Source: Ignavibacteria bacterium (GTDB taxonomy: Bacteria > Bacteroidota > Ignavibacteria > Kapaibacteriales > UBA4661). From it: a stretch of 64,000 bases of DNA. The stretch covers positions 30,394 through 94,393 of the forward strand of contig JAAFIV010000016.1 of the NCBI GenBank assembly GCA_013298775.1, in the 5' to 3' direction. The position numbers and the translations under genes were made by a program. Each line of letters opens with the position of its first letter. The stretch's first letter is position 1. Below are positions 9,180 to 19,300 of this stretch, in pieces. The notes under the pieces were generated by a model. The model did no database searches and was not told where the DNA came from. It worked only from the letters and a program-made list of their open reading frames with translations.

Positions 9180-9298
9180 GGACTTTCCCAAACGGCTCAT
9201 TGCAAGCGGCAGACAAGAGTGTCTGCCCTACCGAAGCCAGATGAAACCTACGTTAATGGTAACACAGACACTCTTGTCTGCGCCATTTGCGAAAGCCC
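9180..9298. repeat. imperfect inverted repeat, CAGACAAGAGTGTCTG hairpin
   Basis: Arms GCGGCAGACAAGAGTGTCTG (9206-9225) and CAGACACTCTTGTCTGCGCC (9265-9284) pair, with weaker outer arms (9180-9196 with 9282-9298, the right outer arm reading CGCAAATGGC on the other strand). The outer arm resembles that of the element at 28383-28505. It lies in the 305-bp spacer between the kinase and phosphatase genes, which otherwise shows no gene. Confidence 0.55.
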
Positions 9299-9351
9299 TA
9301 ACAATAAAAGTTCTAACAATAAAAGTTCTGACAATAGTAAAACAATGCTCG

Positions 9352-11685
9352 TTACCGCACAAACACTAGCTCTCGAGCTACGGTTTGAAATGGTGTGGAA
9401 AGTACGATTCTATATTGCCCAGAAGGTATCTGCAAGCGTGCAATGTCCACAAGGAGCGTCATCGAACCTTGTTGCAGTTCGTTGTCCACCAGTACCGCTT
9501 GCGTTCTGCCTTGCGCATCCAGAAGCTGCACTCGCACAGGGATTGGCGAATGCACGAAATAATTGAGATATACTGTGTTCACCACTGGGTTTGGATAGGC
9601 TGAAAGCATTGTCAAATCTGATGTTGTTTGCAATGCTTTGGGGAGTAGGCTTATGGCAAAGGTATTTCCACGCGGTATGGGCGGAGCAGGAACGGCAGAT
9701 TGTCCTTTACCGGAAGACGGCGCAGATACTCGTTGCAAAGCGGATTCCCCAGAGCGCGTTACAAAGCCAGCACCAAAGCGTTCTTTGCTTGAGCGTGCAA
9801 GAATCGTATCAACAAACCAGTAATCACCTTGCATGCGGTCGGAACGGAAGTCCAGCAGCGTATAACCATGGTCGGTGAGATTTTGAAATTTCATAAAGGA
9901 ATTCTGTTCATTAAGTAAGTCCGTGAGTGCTGTAAGGGATGTTGGTGTTGCCGCTTGTGCAATCGCAACAGCGTGGAAATACGCCGCAGAATGAGGAAGA
10001 AAATTGCGTAATTGATTAAAGAAAAAATTCCGAAAACCACCATACAAATTTTCATCAAAATTTCCTGATGTAATACTTGGCGACATAAATTCTACCGCCA
10101 TATTCGGAATAGCACCACCCGAAGAATCAGCAAGTAAGCGGGTTTCCAAAGCGAATGCTGTATGAAAATCACCTGTGCCAATCACCAAATTTTTGATGGC
10201 ATTATCCGAACAAAACTGCATAAAACGGCGGCGTTCGCGGGGGTAATTCGACCACACATCGCCATAGAACGCATCTTCAAGGGTTTCGCGGAGCTGCGTT
10301 GCAAAAGGCATAAGCCAAACCGAGTATTTGCTGATGAAGTTTGCATCGAAGCCGCGCACAGAGATTGGCGAAAACATGACCTGATTTCCAAGCAATTTCC
10401 ATGTTGCACGGGAATTCTTCACCCCCGATGTAAGCCAGTCGTACTGCGCCTTTCCAAGTAATGTGCGGGTTGGAGAATTGATAAGCGAGTCGCGTTTTGC
10501 TTTTTCAGATTCGGAAGTAATCGGGGAAATCTGCGCCTCACGAGCTTCCAAACGGGTATCGAGCATAAACACATCTACCAAACGCCCTACCGAAAAGCGG
10601 CGGCGAATGAGCGTATCGGCATTTTCTCGCGTCGGCATCCATTCGTACACAACTCGCTTCGATATTGCCTTGCGAATCGCCCACGGACCCTCTGTTGCAG
10701 GTGTATGATTCTCCGCTCCATCTATGTAGGAATCATTGGTTGATTCGTGGTCGTCCCAAATATGCACCATCGGATGTTGCTGGTGAAGACGCATTAAATC
10801 TGGGTCGAGACGGTATTGGCTATATCGCGAGCGGTAATCGGCAAGAGAAACAATCTCATTTGTGGGCATGCTCACGCGACCAAGTTTTTTACCACTTTCC
10901 CCGCCGTAGCTAGTTTCAGAGGCATTGTATTCGTAAATATAATCGCCCAAATGCAACACCACATCAAGGTCGTTGCGCTCGGCAATGCGAGAATACGCAT
11001 TGAAAAACCCATGCGGATAACTACTACACGACATTATCACAACGCGAACATGCTGATTTTGTGCGGTGTCGGCGGGCAAGGTTTTCGTGCGCCCAATAAT
11101 GGAGCGTTGTCCAAGCCCAATAAAACGATAATAATAGGTTTTATCAGCCTCCAAACCTGTAACATCGAGCTTCACGGTATAATCTCGCTCGGCATTTGTG
11201 CGCACTTCCCCGCTTTTTACAATACGCGAAAACGACGTATCAAGGGCAAGCTCGTAGCGAACAAGCAGCGTCGTATCTCGCTCTGGGGTGATGCGCGTCC
11301 AAAGAATAACGCGGTCTGCAAGGGGGTCGCCAGAGGCAACACCATGATAGAAAGGCTTCAAGGCTTGATTGAGCGTGGATTCATGCGCCTCCGCGCTTGG
11401 TAATTTTTCTAACGATAACCGCGCAACTTGGCTTGCAAGCTGGCTATTTTGCTTCGGAACACGCTTGTCAATCAAGGAAAAATCAGAAGTTTTCTCGGAA
11501 GTTTTCTGTGAAGTTTTCTCGGAAGTTTTCTCGGAAGTTTCCCTGGTCGAGTCGGTCTTTGCAGCTATATTCGCGAGGAAGAGATGTTCCTTTGAAAGCT
11601 CTTGAGAAAACAGAGAAGAAGGTTGTATTACGCAGAAGAAAATGACAACAAGAGCCGATATATGCTGGAGTTGTGGGAATTGCAT
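9352..11685 (-). CDS. secreted PhoD-family alkaline phosphatase/phosphodiesterase with T9SS sorting domain
   Basis: About 777 residues from the ATG at 11685, chosen because it gives an N-terminal signal peptide (MQFPQLQHISALVVIFF, ending near SLFSQ); the frame extends upstream to 11811 without one. A PhoD-type N-terminal domain (ASGDPLADRVILWTRI) is followed by the metallophosphatase core, with VIMSCSSYP, LHLGDYIYEY, IWDDHES and GTGDFHTAF metal-binding motifs. The C-terminal ~85 residues (YPNPVVNTVYLNY onward) match T9SS type A sorting domains, so the enzyme is probably exported and surface-anchored or released. It would cleave phosphate esters for phosphate acquisition. After the signal peptide there is a low-complexity EKTS repeat encoded by a 12-bp tandem repeat (about 11484-11546). 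The surrounding genes give no clear functional partner. Confidence 0.9.
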   Translation of the reverse strand: MQFPQLQHISALVVIFFCVIQPSSLFSQELSKEHLFLANIAAKTDSTRETSEKTSEKTSQKTSEKTSDFSLIDKRVPKQNSQLASQVARLSLEKLPSAEAHESTLNQALKPFYHGVASGDPLADRVILWTRITPERDTTLLVRYELALDTSFSRIVKSGEVRTNAERDYTVKLDVTGLEADKTYYYRFIGLGQRSIIGRTKTLPADTAQNQHVRVVIMSCSSYPHGFFNAYSRIAERNDLDVVLHLGDYIYEYNASETSYGGESGKKLGRVSMPTNEIVSLADYRSRYSQYRLDPDLMRLHQQHPMVHIWDDHESTNDSYIDGAENHTPATEGPWAIRKAISKRVVYEWMPTRENADTLIRRRFSVGRLVDVFMLDTRLEAREAQISPITSESEKAKRDSLINSPTRTLLGKAQYDWLTSGVKNSRATWKLLGNQVMFSPISVRGFDANFISKYSVWLMPFATQLRETLEDAFYGDVWSNYPRERRRFMQFCSDNAIKNLVIGTGDFHTAFALETRLLADSSGGAIPNMAVEFMSPSITSGNFDENLYGGFRNFFFNQLRNFLPHSAAYFHAVAIAQAATPTSLTALTDLLNEQNSFMKFQNLTDHGYTLLDFRSDRMQGDYWFVDTILARSSKERFGAGFVTRSGESALQRVSAPSSGKGQSAVPAPPIPRGNTFAISLLPKALQTTSDLTMLSAYPNPVVNTVYLNYFVHSPIPVRVQLLDAQGRTQAVLVDNELQQGSMTLLVDIARLQIPSGQYRIVLSTPFQTVARELVFVR
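11484..11546. repeat. 12-bp tandem repeat coding for (EKTS)n
   Basis: Around five imperfect copies of GAAGTTTTCTCG lie in tandem inside the phosphatase gene. On the coding strand they give alternating EKTS/QKTS units between the signal peptide and the enzyme domain. Because the unit is 12 bp, copy-number change would keep the frame. Confidence 0.8.
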
Positions 11686-11942
11686 GGTAAAGAAATGAAA
11701 AGTATAATAATGAAAAACTGTACACGATTGCCACTTAGAACATTGCAAACTAAGAATTTTTTTTGAATAAACTTTTTTGAAAAAGTACCGCATTCTTGAT
11801 TGATAAACCATTATTCAGCTTTGCGATTTCTGCTCTTCAGTAGCGGCACCGATATTTCTTATCTATAAGTTTTTATGCGGTTTTCAGACGATAAAACACA
11901 AACAAAAACGTCCGCGCCACTACTAACTTTTGCCACTTATGT

Positions 11943-14003
11943 TTATTCAATCCTTATCGGCAATTCCACAATAAACGTTGCACCACGACCCATTTCAGAC
12001 GTTACCCAAATACGACCTTCGTGTAAATCAACAATCTTTTTTACTATCGCCAATCCCACGCCATTGGAAGATTCTCCACCAGTGGGCTGCGCACTCAAGC
12101 GTTGAAAAAAGCCAAACAGTTTTGATTGGTCGTCTTCGGTCAAACCGGGTCCTTCGTCTTGAACTTCTACTCGAATAACGTTCCCCATAGCCTGCGCACG
12201 CACGTAAATCTGCTTTTCTGCGGGAGAATATTTTATAGCATTGGAAAGAAGATTATCAAATACCTGTTGTAAACGCCCTGAATCGCCGATTATTTCGAGG
12301 TGGTTATCAATCTCCGTGCGTATTGTTTGTTGCTTTTTTGAAGCCGCGTAGGTAAATCTATCGCTCACACTAATTAACAACGCCGAGAGCGAAAATCTAT
12401 CATACACGATGTGAATTTTCCCTAAATCCAACGATGCTGAATCAAGGACATTTTTTACGAGAGTAAGCATCCCATCTGCTGATTGATGAAGTTTCCGAAC
12501 CATAGAAGAAACAGCATCCGGATTTTCTTTCTCCATTTCGGCGAGGTCGGCATACGCGATAATTTGCGACAAGGGATTTTTGAGGTCGTGCGCAGCGATA
12601 GACAGCATCTGCGTTTTGAAGCGATTTGCTTCTTCGAGTGCTGCGTTGGTGTTGTTTAGTTCCGCCGTGCGCTCGGCTACTGCTTGCTCAAGAACGCTTG
12701 CTTGCTGGCGTTTGAGAATGTTAATGCGGTCGGCAAGGGCAAAAGAAAGGAGCAATGTCTCCAATGCGGCACCAACAATGGGTATATGGTCTGCACGCCA
12801 CGAAAAGGGAATAATTCCAATCGTTGAAAGACTACGCAACATACTTCCCAGTAAAAACACACTCCACCCAGCAACAAAAAATCGCGCAGGACGGTAGCCA
12901 GACCGCATAGAGACTATTCCTACAACTATCAAAATGACACAGACAACCCCAATCATTATCGCAATCGTAGGAGCCATTATCGAAAACGGAGCAATAAATG
13001 TTAGTGCGATAATGATACAGTGAAAGACAATCACACCATACAAAACATTATCTGCCCACACCGAATACTCCTTTGGACGCAAAAAATGACGAGCAAACAA
13101 CACCGCGCATAAGGAAGAAACGGGCATGGAAAAAGGCAGAATACGAATCCAGTGTATTTGAGAACTTTGAATAAAGACAGCACCCAAGCCCTTGATAGCG
13201 ATATTCGACAGCAAAAACATGAGTACATAACACACATAGTACAAATAATACCGTTCACGAACAGAAATAGCCAGAAAAAGATTGTAGCATGCCATCGCAG
13301 CCATAACACCATATAACAAGCCGTAGAGCAGATATTCAACAATGGTTAATCGTTCAAAGGCGCGAGGCGTGTACAATTTCAACGGAACAATCATTGCGCT
13401 TTGGGTTTGAACTCGAAGGTAACAGGTCAGTGTATCAGGAAGTGCATGGGTAATATTTGCAGAATCGTCCAAGGCAAAGACAAAAGAAGGGGAAATAAAC
13501 TCTCGCTTCTCAAACGATTCTACCGCCCCACCCCGCTTGACGACAGGGTTTCTCCCATTTCGCAGCACATACAATTCTAATTGATATAAATTCGGGTAGC
13601 CCACTTCCAGAAGCCAGTTGAACGCTTGATTCGGCGGAGCAATAACTTTGAATGTAAACCAATACGTGGAAGGCGTATATCCTTCACTAAAAGCAACACT
13701 TCGCAAGGCTGCAAACCCCTTAAAATCTTGCTTTGCAATGGTGGAAATTGGTACAGTATTCGTTTTGTCTTCAAATACCGCCGTATATGCAGCGAGATTG
13801 TACTGCTCTCCTTCTTGTACAACGACGAGTGGCTCTACAACAAGCGGCATTTGGGCATTTGCATCTGGAAGACAGAGACAGAATTGCGAAAGGAAAAGAA
13901 TTGAAGTAAGAACTCCGAGAACACCACGAAACGAGGAACAGCAATACATGGGAATATTTTGCTTGATAAGGTCACGAAATGGATGTTGGCGTACACAATT
14001 CAT
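11943..14003 (-). CDS. 7TMR-DISM sensor histidine kinase
   Basis: About 686 residues. ATG at 14003 is preferred, since upstream only a TTG (14021) is available and GGGAG lies upstream; Met at 13949 is an alternative that starts the signal peptide directly. In order: signal peptide, 7TMR-DISM extracellular beta domain (YTPSTYWFTFKV is characteristic), seven membrane helices (about 228-432 in the longest frame), coiled coil, HisKA with AAHDLKNP and HATPase_c with NAIKYSP, DEGPG and NGVGL. The G2 box reads NGVGL rather than the STGLGL common here, a conservative change. It should sense an extracellular, possibly carbohydrate-like, ligand and phosphorylate an unlinked regulator. It lies downstream of the TPR cyclase at 14175 on the same strand. 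Confidence 0.9.
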   Translation of the reverse strand: MNCVRQHPFRDLIKQNIPMYCCSSFRGVLGVLTSILFLSQFCLCLPDANAQMPLVVEPLVVVQEGEQYNLAAYTAVFEDKTNTVPISTIAKQDFKGFAALRSVAFSEGYTPSTYWFTFKVIAPPNQAFNWLLEVGYPNLYQLELYVLRNGRNPVVKRGGAVESFEKREFISPSFVFALDDSANITHALPDTLTCYLRVQTQSAMIVPLKLYTPRAFERLTIVEYLLYGLLYGVMAAMACYNLFLAISVRERYYLYYVCYVLMFLLSNIAIKGLGAVFIQSSQIHWIRILPFSMPVSSLCAVLFARHFLRPKEYSVWADNVLYGVIVFHCIIIALTFIAPFSIMAPTIAIMIGVVCVILIVVGIVSMRSGYRPARFFVAGWSVFLLGSMLRSLSTIGIIPFSWRADHIPIVGAALETLLLSFALADRINILKRQQASVLEQAVAERTAELNNTNAALEEANRFKTQMLSIAAHDLKNPLSQIIAYADLAEMEKENPDAVSSMVRKLHQSADGMLTLVKNVLDSASLDLGKIHIVYDRFSLSALLISVSDRFTYAASKKQQTIRTEIDNHLEIIGDSGRLQQVFDNLLSNAIKYSPAEKQIYVRAQAMGNVIRVEVQDEGPGLTEDDQSKLFGFFQRLSAQPTGGESSNGVGLAIVKKIVDLHEGRIWVTSEMGRGATFIVELPIRIE

Positions 14004-14174
14004 AATCAAGTTTTCTCCCAAATAATTTTTTTTCTCCCCGAATGTATGTCACCAATGTACGCCACCAATTTACGCCAAAAGTACGTGCGAACCAAGAATG
14101 TGAGAACATTCGCACACAGCATACAGAGGATTGGTACGCGCTATCATCTATTCCAGATTTTTTTGCGAGCCTGT

Positions 14175-16118
14175 TTAGGTCAGGAACCACGTCCGCATCA
14201 GCCCTTTGCCTTTGATTTCAATCTCACCGCGCTCCTCGAAATGAAAGCCCTTTGTTGCTGGGTCGTGTGATTGGTCATTGGTCGTTGAGGCATCGTTTGG
14301 CAATTGACCAATATCGAACGAGGAATGCCCCTGCAACGCTCGGTACACTTCGTCGGAAACATGAATTTTTCCCGCTTCGCCGTGAGATTCCATGCGGCTT
14401 GCCATGTTTACGGTATTTCCCCAAATGTCGTAACTAAATTTGCTTGTACCAATCACACCAGCAACCGCCTCGCCTGTGTGAATACCGATGCGCACTTGTA
14501 TTTGAAATGCTTGGTGCGTGTTGTGATGGTGATATTGATGCGGCTCTTTCCCATTATTCCAGAGCGTTGTTTTCAAGATTTCTTGCATCTCCAATGCCAT
14601 GCGTGCCACGCGCTCGCAATGGTCGTGGCTCCTCTCTGGCAAGCCGCCCGCGACCATGTACGCGTCGCCAATAGTTTTGATTTTTTCCAATCCATACTTT
14701 TTGGCTACTTCATCGAACTGCTCGAAAATGCTGTTCAAACCTTGCACAAGAGACTTTGGACTAACTTCCTGCGATAATTTTGTAAACCCAACAATGTCGG
14801 CAAACAGCACAGTTACACTGTCGTAATGGTCGGCAATTGCTCGCTCGCCAGATTTTAAGCGTTCAGCAATTGCGGCAGGAAAAATGCTCAGAAGAAGCGT
14901 TTCCGCACGATGATTCTCAAAGGCAATTGCTTCTTGCTGTTGGCGCAGAATGGCTTCGGAGCGTTGTTTGAGACGATACCGATTCACCAACACCGCCAGC
15001 AACACCAGCACTAACAATAACATCCCAATCACGACATTGCGCTGATACCGCGTAGAAGCTCGTTCTTGTTCGCGGCGTTCGCCATCGAAGACGCTTTGCA
15101 TCTCGCTTAGACGCGTGGCTTGTTCTGTACTAAAAATACTATCCCGCAACGAAGCAAAACGTTTATGAAAGAGGAATGCTGTTTTGAAATCACCTTTTTG
15201 CTTGTGCAAATCCGATAAATCCTCGCAGGCACGAAGCGAGATTACGCCCGCCCCAATAGCCATAGACCGCTTGTACCCTTGCTCGGAATACTGTTGCGAA
15301 CTATCAAACTGTTTATTCGCCAAGAACGAGCGTCCGAGCGCGGTTTCAGCATCGGCAATGCCAAATTGATTGCCCATTGATTGATATAGCGATAAGGCTC
15401 TTCGCTCAAAATCTAGGCTTTGTGCGGGCTGCAACTGCAAACGCAAGATATTAGCGATACCCATATTTGCATCTGCCATACCAACAGAATCGGTGATACG
15501 TTGAAAAATATCAAGCGATTTTGTGCGGTAATACAATGCTGAATCATAGACACCAAGCCGCCTGAAGGTACTTCCTAAGTTGGATAATGATATTGCTTCA
15601 CCACGCATATCACCAATTCGTTGCTGCAAGGATAATGCTTGTCGGGAAAAATCGAGTGCCTTCGTGAGATTATTTTGCATACGATGAATGGAGGCGACCG
15701 TTGCAAGGGCGCGTCCGTACTGCTCCTGGAGGCTTTCTTCGTCGCTCAATCGCTGCGCTTCTAGGGCATAGCTCATTGCTTGGGTGTAGTTTCCTTGGTC
15801 AATACAAATTCCTGCAAGCAGCGTCAATGCGTCGCAAATACCTATTGGATAATCCAAAGAACGCGCCAAGGATAGTCCATAATGAGCATATTCCGAAGAA
15901 ACGCGAATTGAGGTACGACGCGTGCGTTCTGCCATTCGCAAGGCATGGTGAATACCGCCAGTATCACTTGAAAATTGGGGTTGGATGTGCTTGGGAATGG
16001 TGGCTGTGGAGTCAGATTGCTCGTGCGCAAAAACGAAAGATATGTTTTGACCGATAGGAACACAAAATAGTACGCAAAACAGTACGAAAAAGACGATACC
16101 ATGCGGTAAATACGACAT
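14175..16118 (-). CDS. TPR-containing transmembrane adenylate cyclase
   Basis: A 647-residue class III cyclase with a signal peptide (about 8-32), periplasmic TPR array (about 60-325), one membrane helix (361-379), the linker NRYRLKQRSEAI, a short coiled coil and a cyclase domain. Catalytic residues are complete: Asp441 and Asp485 for metal, Lys481 and Asp564 for adenine, Asn571 and Arg575 for the transition state. A His-rich insertion (YHHHNTH, about 529-535) interrupts the domain before QVRIGIHTGEAVAG. The sensory half is built like that of the TPR kinases at 4680 and 7037, so the same kind of input is probably converted into cAMP instead of phosphotransfer. It is divergent from the envelope protein at 16318. 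Confidence 0.92.
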   Translation of the reverse strand: MSYLPHGIVFFVLFCVLFCVPIGQNISFVFAHEQSDSTATIPKHIQPQFSSDTGGIHHALRMAERTRRTSIRVSSEYAHYGLSLARSLDYPIGICDALTLLAGICIDQGNYTQAMSYALEAQRLSDEESLQEQYGRALATVASIHRMQNNLTKALDFSRQALSLQQRIGDMRGEAISLSNLGSTFRRLGVYDSALYYRTKSLDIFQRITDSVGMADANMGIANILRLQLQPAQSLDFERRALSLYQSMGNQFGIADAETALGRSFLANKQFDSSQQYSEQGYKRSMAIGAGVISLRACEDLSDLHKQKGDFKTAFLFHKRFASLRDSIFSTEQATRLSEMQSVFDGERREQERASTRYQRNVVIGMLLLVLVLLAVLVNRYRLKQRSEAILRQQQEAIAFENHRAETLLLSIFPAAIAERLKSGERAIADHYDSVTVLFADIVGFTKLSQEVSPKSLVQGLNSIFEQFDEVAKKYGLEKIKTIGDAYMVAGGLPERSHDHCERVARMALEMQEILKTTLWNNGKEPHQYHHHNTHQAFQIQVRIGIHTGEAVAGVIGTSKFSYDIWGNTVNMASRMESHGEAGKIHVSDEVYRALQGHSSFDIGQLPNDASTTNDQSHDPATKGFHFEERGEIEIKGKGLMRTWFLT

Positions 16119-16317
16119 ATCAAACTCTCATCAAAAGTGGTTTTCTGGTTGATATTTCTCCTGAATAATCTACGGATTTTTTCTTTGCGAAGGATGATAT
16201 TTGTGATGGAAAGAAAATTGTAGCTTTTCTTTTGAGTAAAAGAAAAAAAAGCCTATTTTGAGAAAAAATAGTACAAATGAACTTTTTCATTTCTCATTCT
16301 TGATTTTTGGAGTTGTT

Positions 16318-19300
16318 ATGGTGTATTTTTTCCTTTCTGTCCTTGCGTGTTTTCTTTGCCTTTTCCCCGCATCAATCCTCGCGCAAACAACAACATTTCC
16401 GCGTGAATCCATACTCGCACCAGAAGCAATGACCAATCGCCGCACGACCTTTTTTGGCGATGCTACTGCTGTTGGTTGGAATCCCGCACTGCTCGGTACT
16501 CGCAAGACGCTCGACCTTGTTGTTGTTGCCCCGATGGGCGCAGATTTACTCAGTTTAACGGGTCAAGTTGGCGTATTTACTCGTTTGTCGGGCTTTGGTG
16601 TTGGGTACGTTGCGAATACAAATCCCGTCAATGCTGCTTCGGGCGAACTCTACGCTGGTCTTGGACTACCGATTCTTGACGATTTGCTCTGGTTTGGAGC
16701 AAGCGGACGGCTTGTGAATCCGGGCAATATTCAGGACATACAACTTTCCTCCCTTCGCTATAACGGCGCATTACTTCTGAAGCCCGTGAATGGCTTGTAT
16801 CTGTCTGGCGGTGTTACCACAATGAGTGTGGATTCATGGACAAGTGAGCGTGCGGTCGGGACTTCAACGCCACGCCACGTGCGCACTTCGCCGGATTCGA
16901 TGTCCATTTATGGCGGCGTGGTGTATTCGCCAACAAACTGGATTTCAGTATTTGCCAATTACACATCGCCGCCACTTTTTGCCACAGGGCTTGCAGGTTC
17001 CGTTTCTCCGGCTTCTCCACAGAGCGCATTAAACCTTGATATTGGAACGAGCCTTACACTTTTCAACGACCTTCTCATTGCTTCGGGAAATTATCATGTT
17101 GGCAGAAATGCTTTTCGCGTAAGTGCGGAGTTGAATCTTGCTGCCTTTGGCGTAGGTGTAATGGCAGACCCGCTTGCAGGCTTCGGCAATCGTACACTTT
17201 TTGCCCGTCTCTCCAACGACCAAGCCCGCAATATCTCCGCCGTGCTGGGCGTGCGCACTGACGACGATGGCTGCCGCGTACCGATTGATACTTCGCAGCA
17301 ACGCAATCCCGCACAACTCCTTAGCTTGTTGAAACAAGAAAATAAGCCGCTTTTCGATACCTTGACCAAACTTTCATCCAATCCAGACCTTCTCTACAAA
17401 ACTATTCAGCAACGCTACTACGACCGCCAGAAGCCGCTCCGTTCCGTCTCTGGCGAGGAAATTGCTATTGCCTCGAAACAGAATTATGCCTTGCAGGTAT
17501 TGGACGCGGACAATAGTAAATTTCCCCAAGTTTCCGTTGTTATTCGTGCAGTAGATACTACCACAGGGCGCGTCGTATCTGGCTTAGGAGAGAGTGATTT
17601 TTCTTTCCGCGACCCCTTGAACAAGATGGTTTCGGTCAAGCCTTCGGATACCACCTCATCTGTTCCGCTTGATGTGGTGTTGATAATTGATTGCTCCGGC
17701 TCAATGCAAAATAAAATTGACGAAACCCGCGCCAATGCTCGCAAATTCGTAGATGCACTTCGCAAGCGTGGAGCGGATTATCGCATTGGTTGTATTCTTT
17801 ACGGACTGTACGTCGTTGATGTTCTTCAGCCAACAAATGACTTTGTAAAATTCGAGAACTTTATTGCCAAAGCCCGCGCCAATCAGCCTGACGAGTACGC
17901 ACCCGAAGCGTTTGAGGAACTCTTGCGCACGAAGTTTCGTCCCGATGCCGAGCGTGTAGCTATTCTCATTACCGACGAACTCACCTACACAGGTGGATAT
18001 CGAAATGGTGTGGAAGCTGATATCGTGCCGCGTCTGTGGGATAAGCGCATCAAACTTGAGAAAATTATTAAGCCGTGCGACAATAACGGCGGAGGCACTG
18101 CATACGCCACATTGGGACAAGAATTTAACATTAAAGATTCCTTCGAGCGCATTTTGAATGCGATTAGCTCAGAACTAACCACGACCTACAATATCACCTA
18201 TCGCCGGAATGAGAAAACAACAGCACTTACGGGCATGGTCAAGAACGAAACAGGTGCGCCGCTTCCAGCGAAAATCACTCTCACCGATACCCTCCAAAAT
18301 AGCATCGGACCCCTTGAAAACGAACCTGTTGCAGGGCGTTTTATCACGCCGATTGCAGAAGGAAAGCGTTACACCGTGCGCGTAGAACCAAGCGACATTG
18401 CGAATTATGAACCTGTATTGAAATCCGTGAACCTCGCATCAGCGCAGCATGGAGACACAGTACAGATGCCGGATATTGTCATTAAGCGGGTCGTGAAGCC
18501 AGTTATTCTACGTGGCAATGTGACGAATCAGGAAGGTCAGCCAATTCCGTCCGAAATTTCCCTCACGGAACTTGATTCTGCTGGTACAACCCTAGCTTCA
18601 GAGCTTGTTCCAACGGATGAACAAACCGCACGATATGAGAAAAAATATGCTGAAGGCAAGACGTTTACGGTATTTGTGGATGCAACTAGCGAGAAATTAC
18701 GCGATGAGTACATTCCCCAAGCTAGTGAAATGGCATTCCGACGCGCTCTACAAGGTGATACGGTGGTGTACAATTACGTCCTGAATAGGTATCCGAAAGA
18801 GAGTAGCATTATTGGAAAAATTACCGTGAAACAGCCTTCGGAACAAGGATTAAGCGGTGTGAATGTAACGGCTACCGACGTTGCGACAAACGCGAAAGCG
18901 GGCGAAACGGTTTCCGGCGATGGTGGCTTGTTCCGCCTTACCTTGCCGAAAGGAAAAACGTATAACCTGACGTTCTCAACGCTAGAGTATTATAGCGATT
19001 CGCTCTTGGTGAAATTGCCCAAACGCGACACGACAACCGCACAAATACTCAATATTCCACCGCTTCTTTGGAAGAGAATTATTTTAACAGGAAAGGTAGA
19101 AGCTGAGAAAACGGGAGTTCCTGTTCCTTCCGCACTTGTTGTAACGCAGCGCGACAGTACAAGTGAAAACATCATTCAGGTGAGTACACAAGCGGATGGT
19201 ACATATCGAATGGTTGTTCCAAAAGAAATGCCGCTCCGTCTTACTGCTCAATCTGGCGAGTATTTTTTTACTTCTTCAACTGCATATTTTAACAGGAACG

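Noticed and set aside
10816..11403. 195-codon plus-strand frame inside the phosphatase gene
   Set aside because: It is antisense to the metallophosphatase core motifs; composition is that of a shadow frame.
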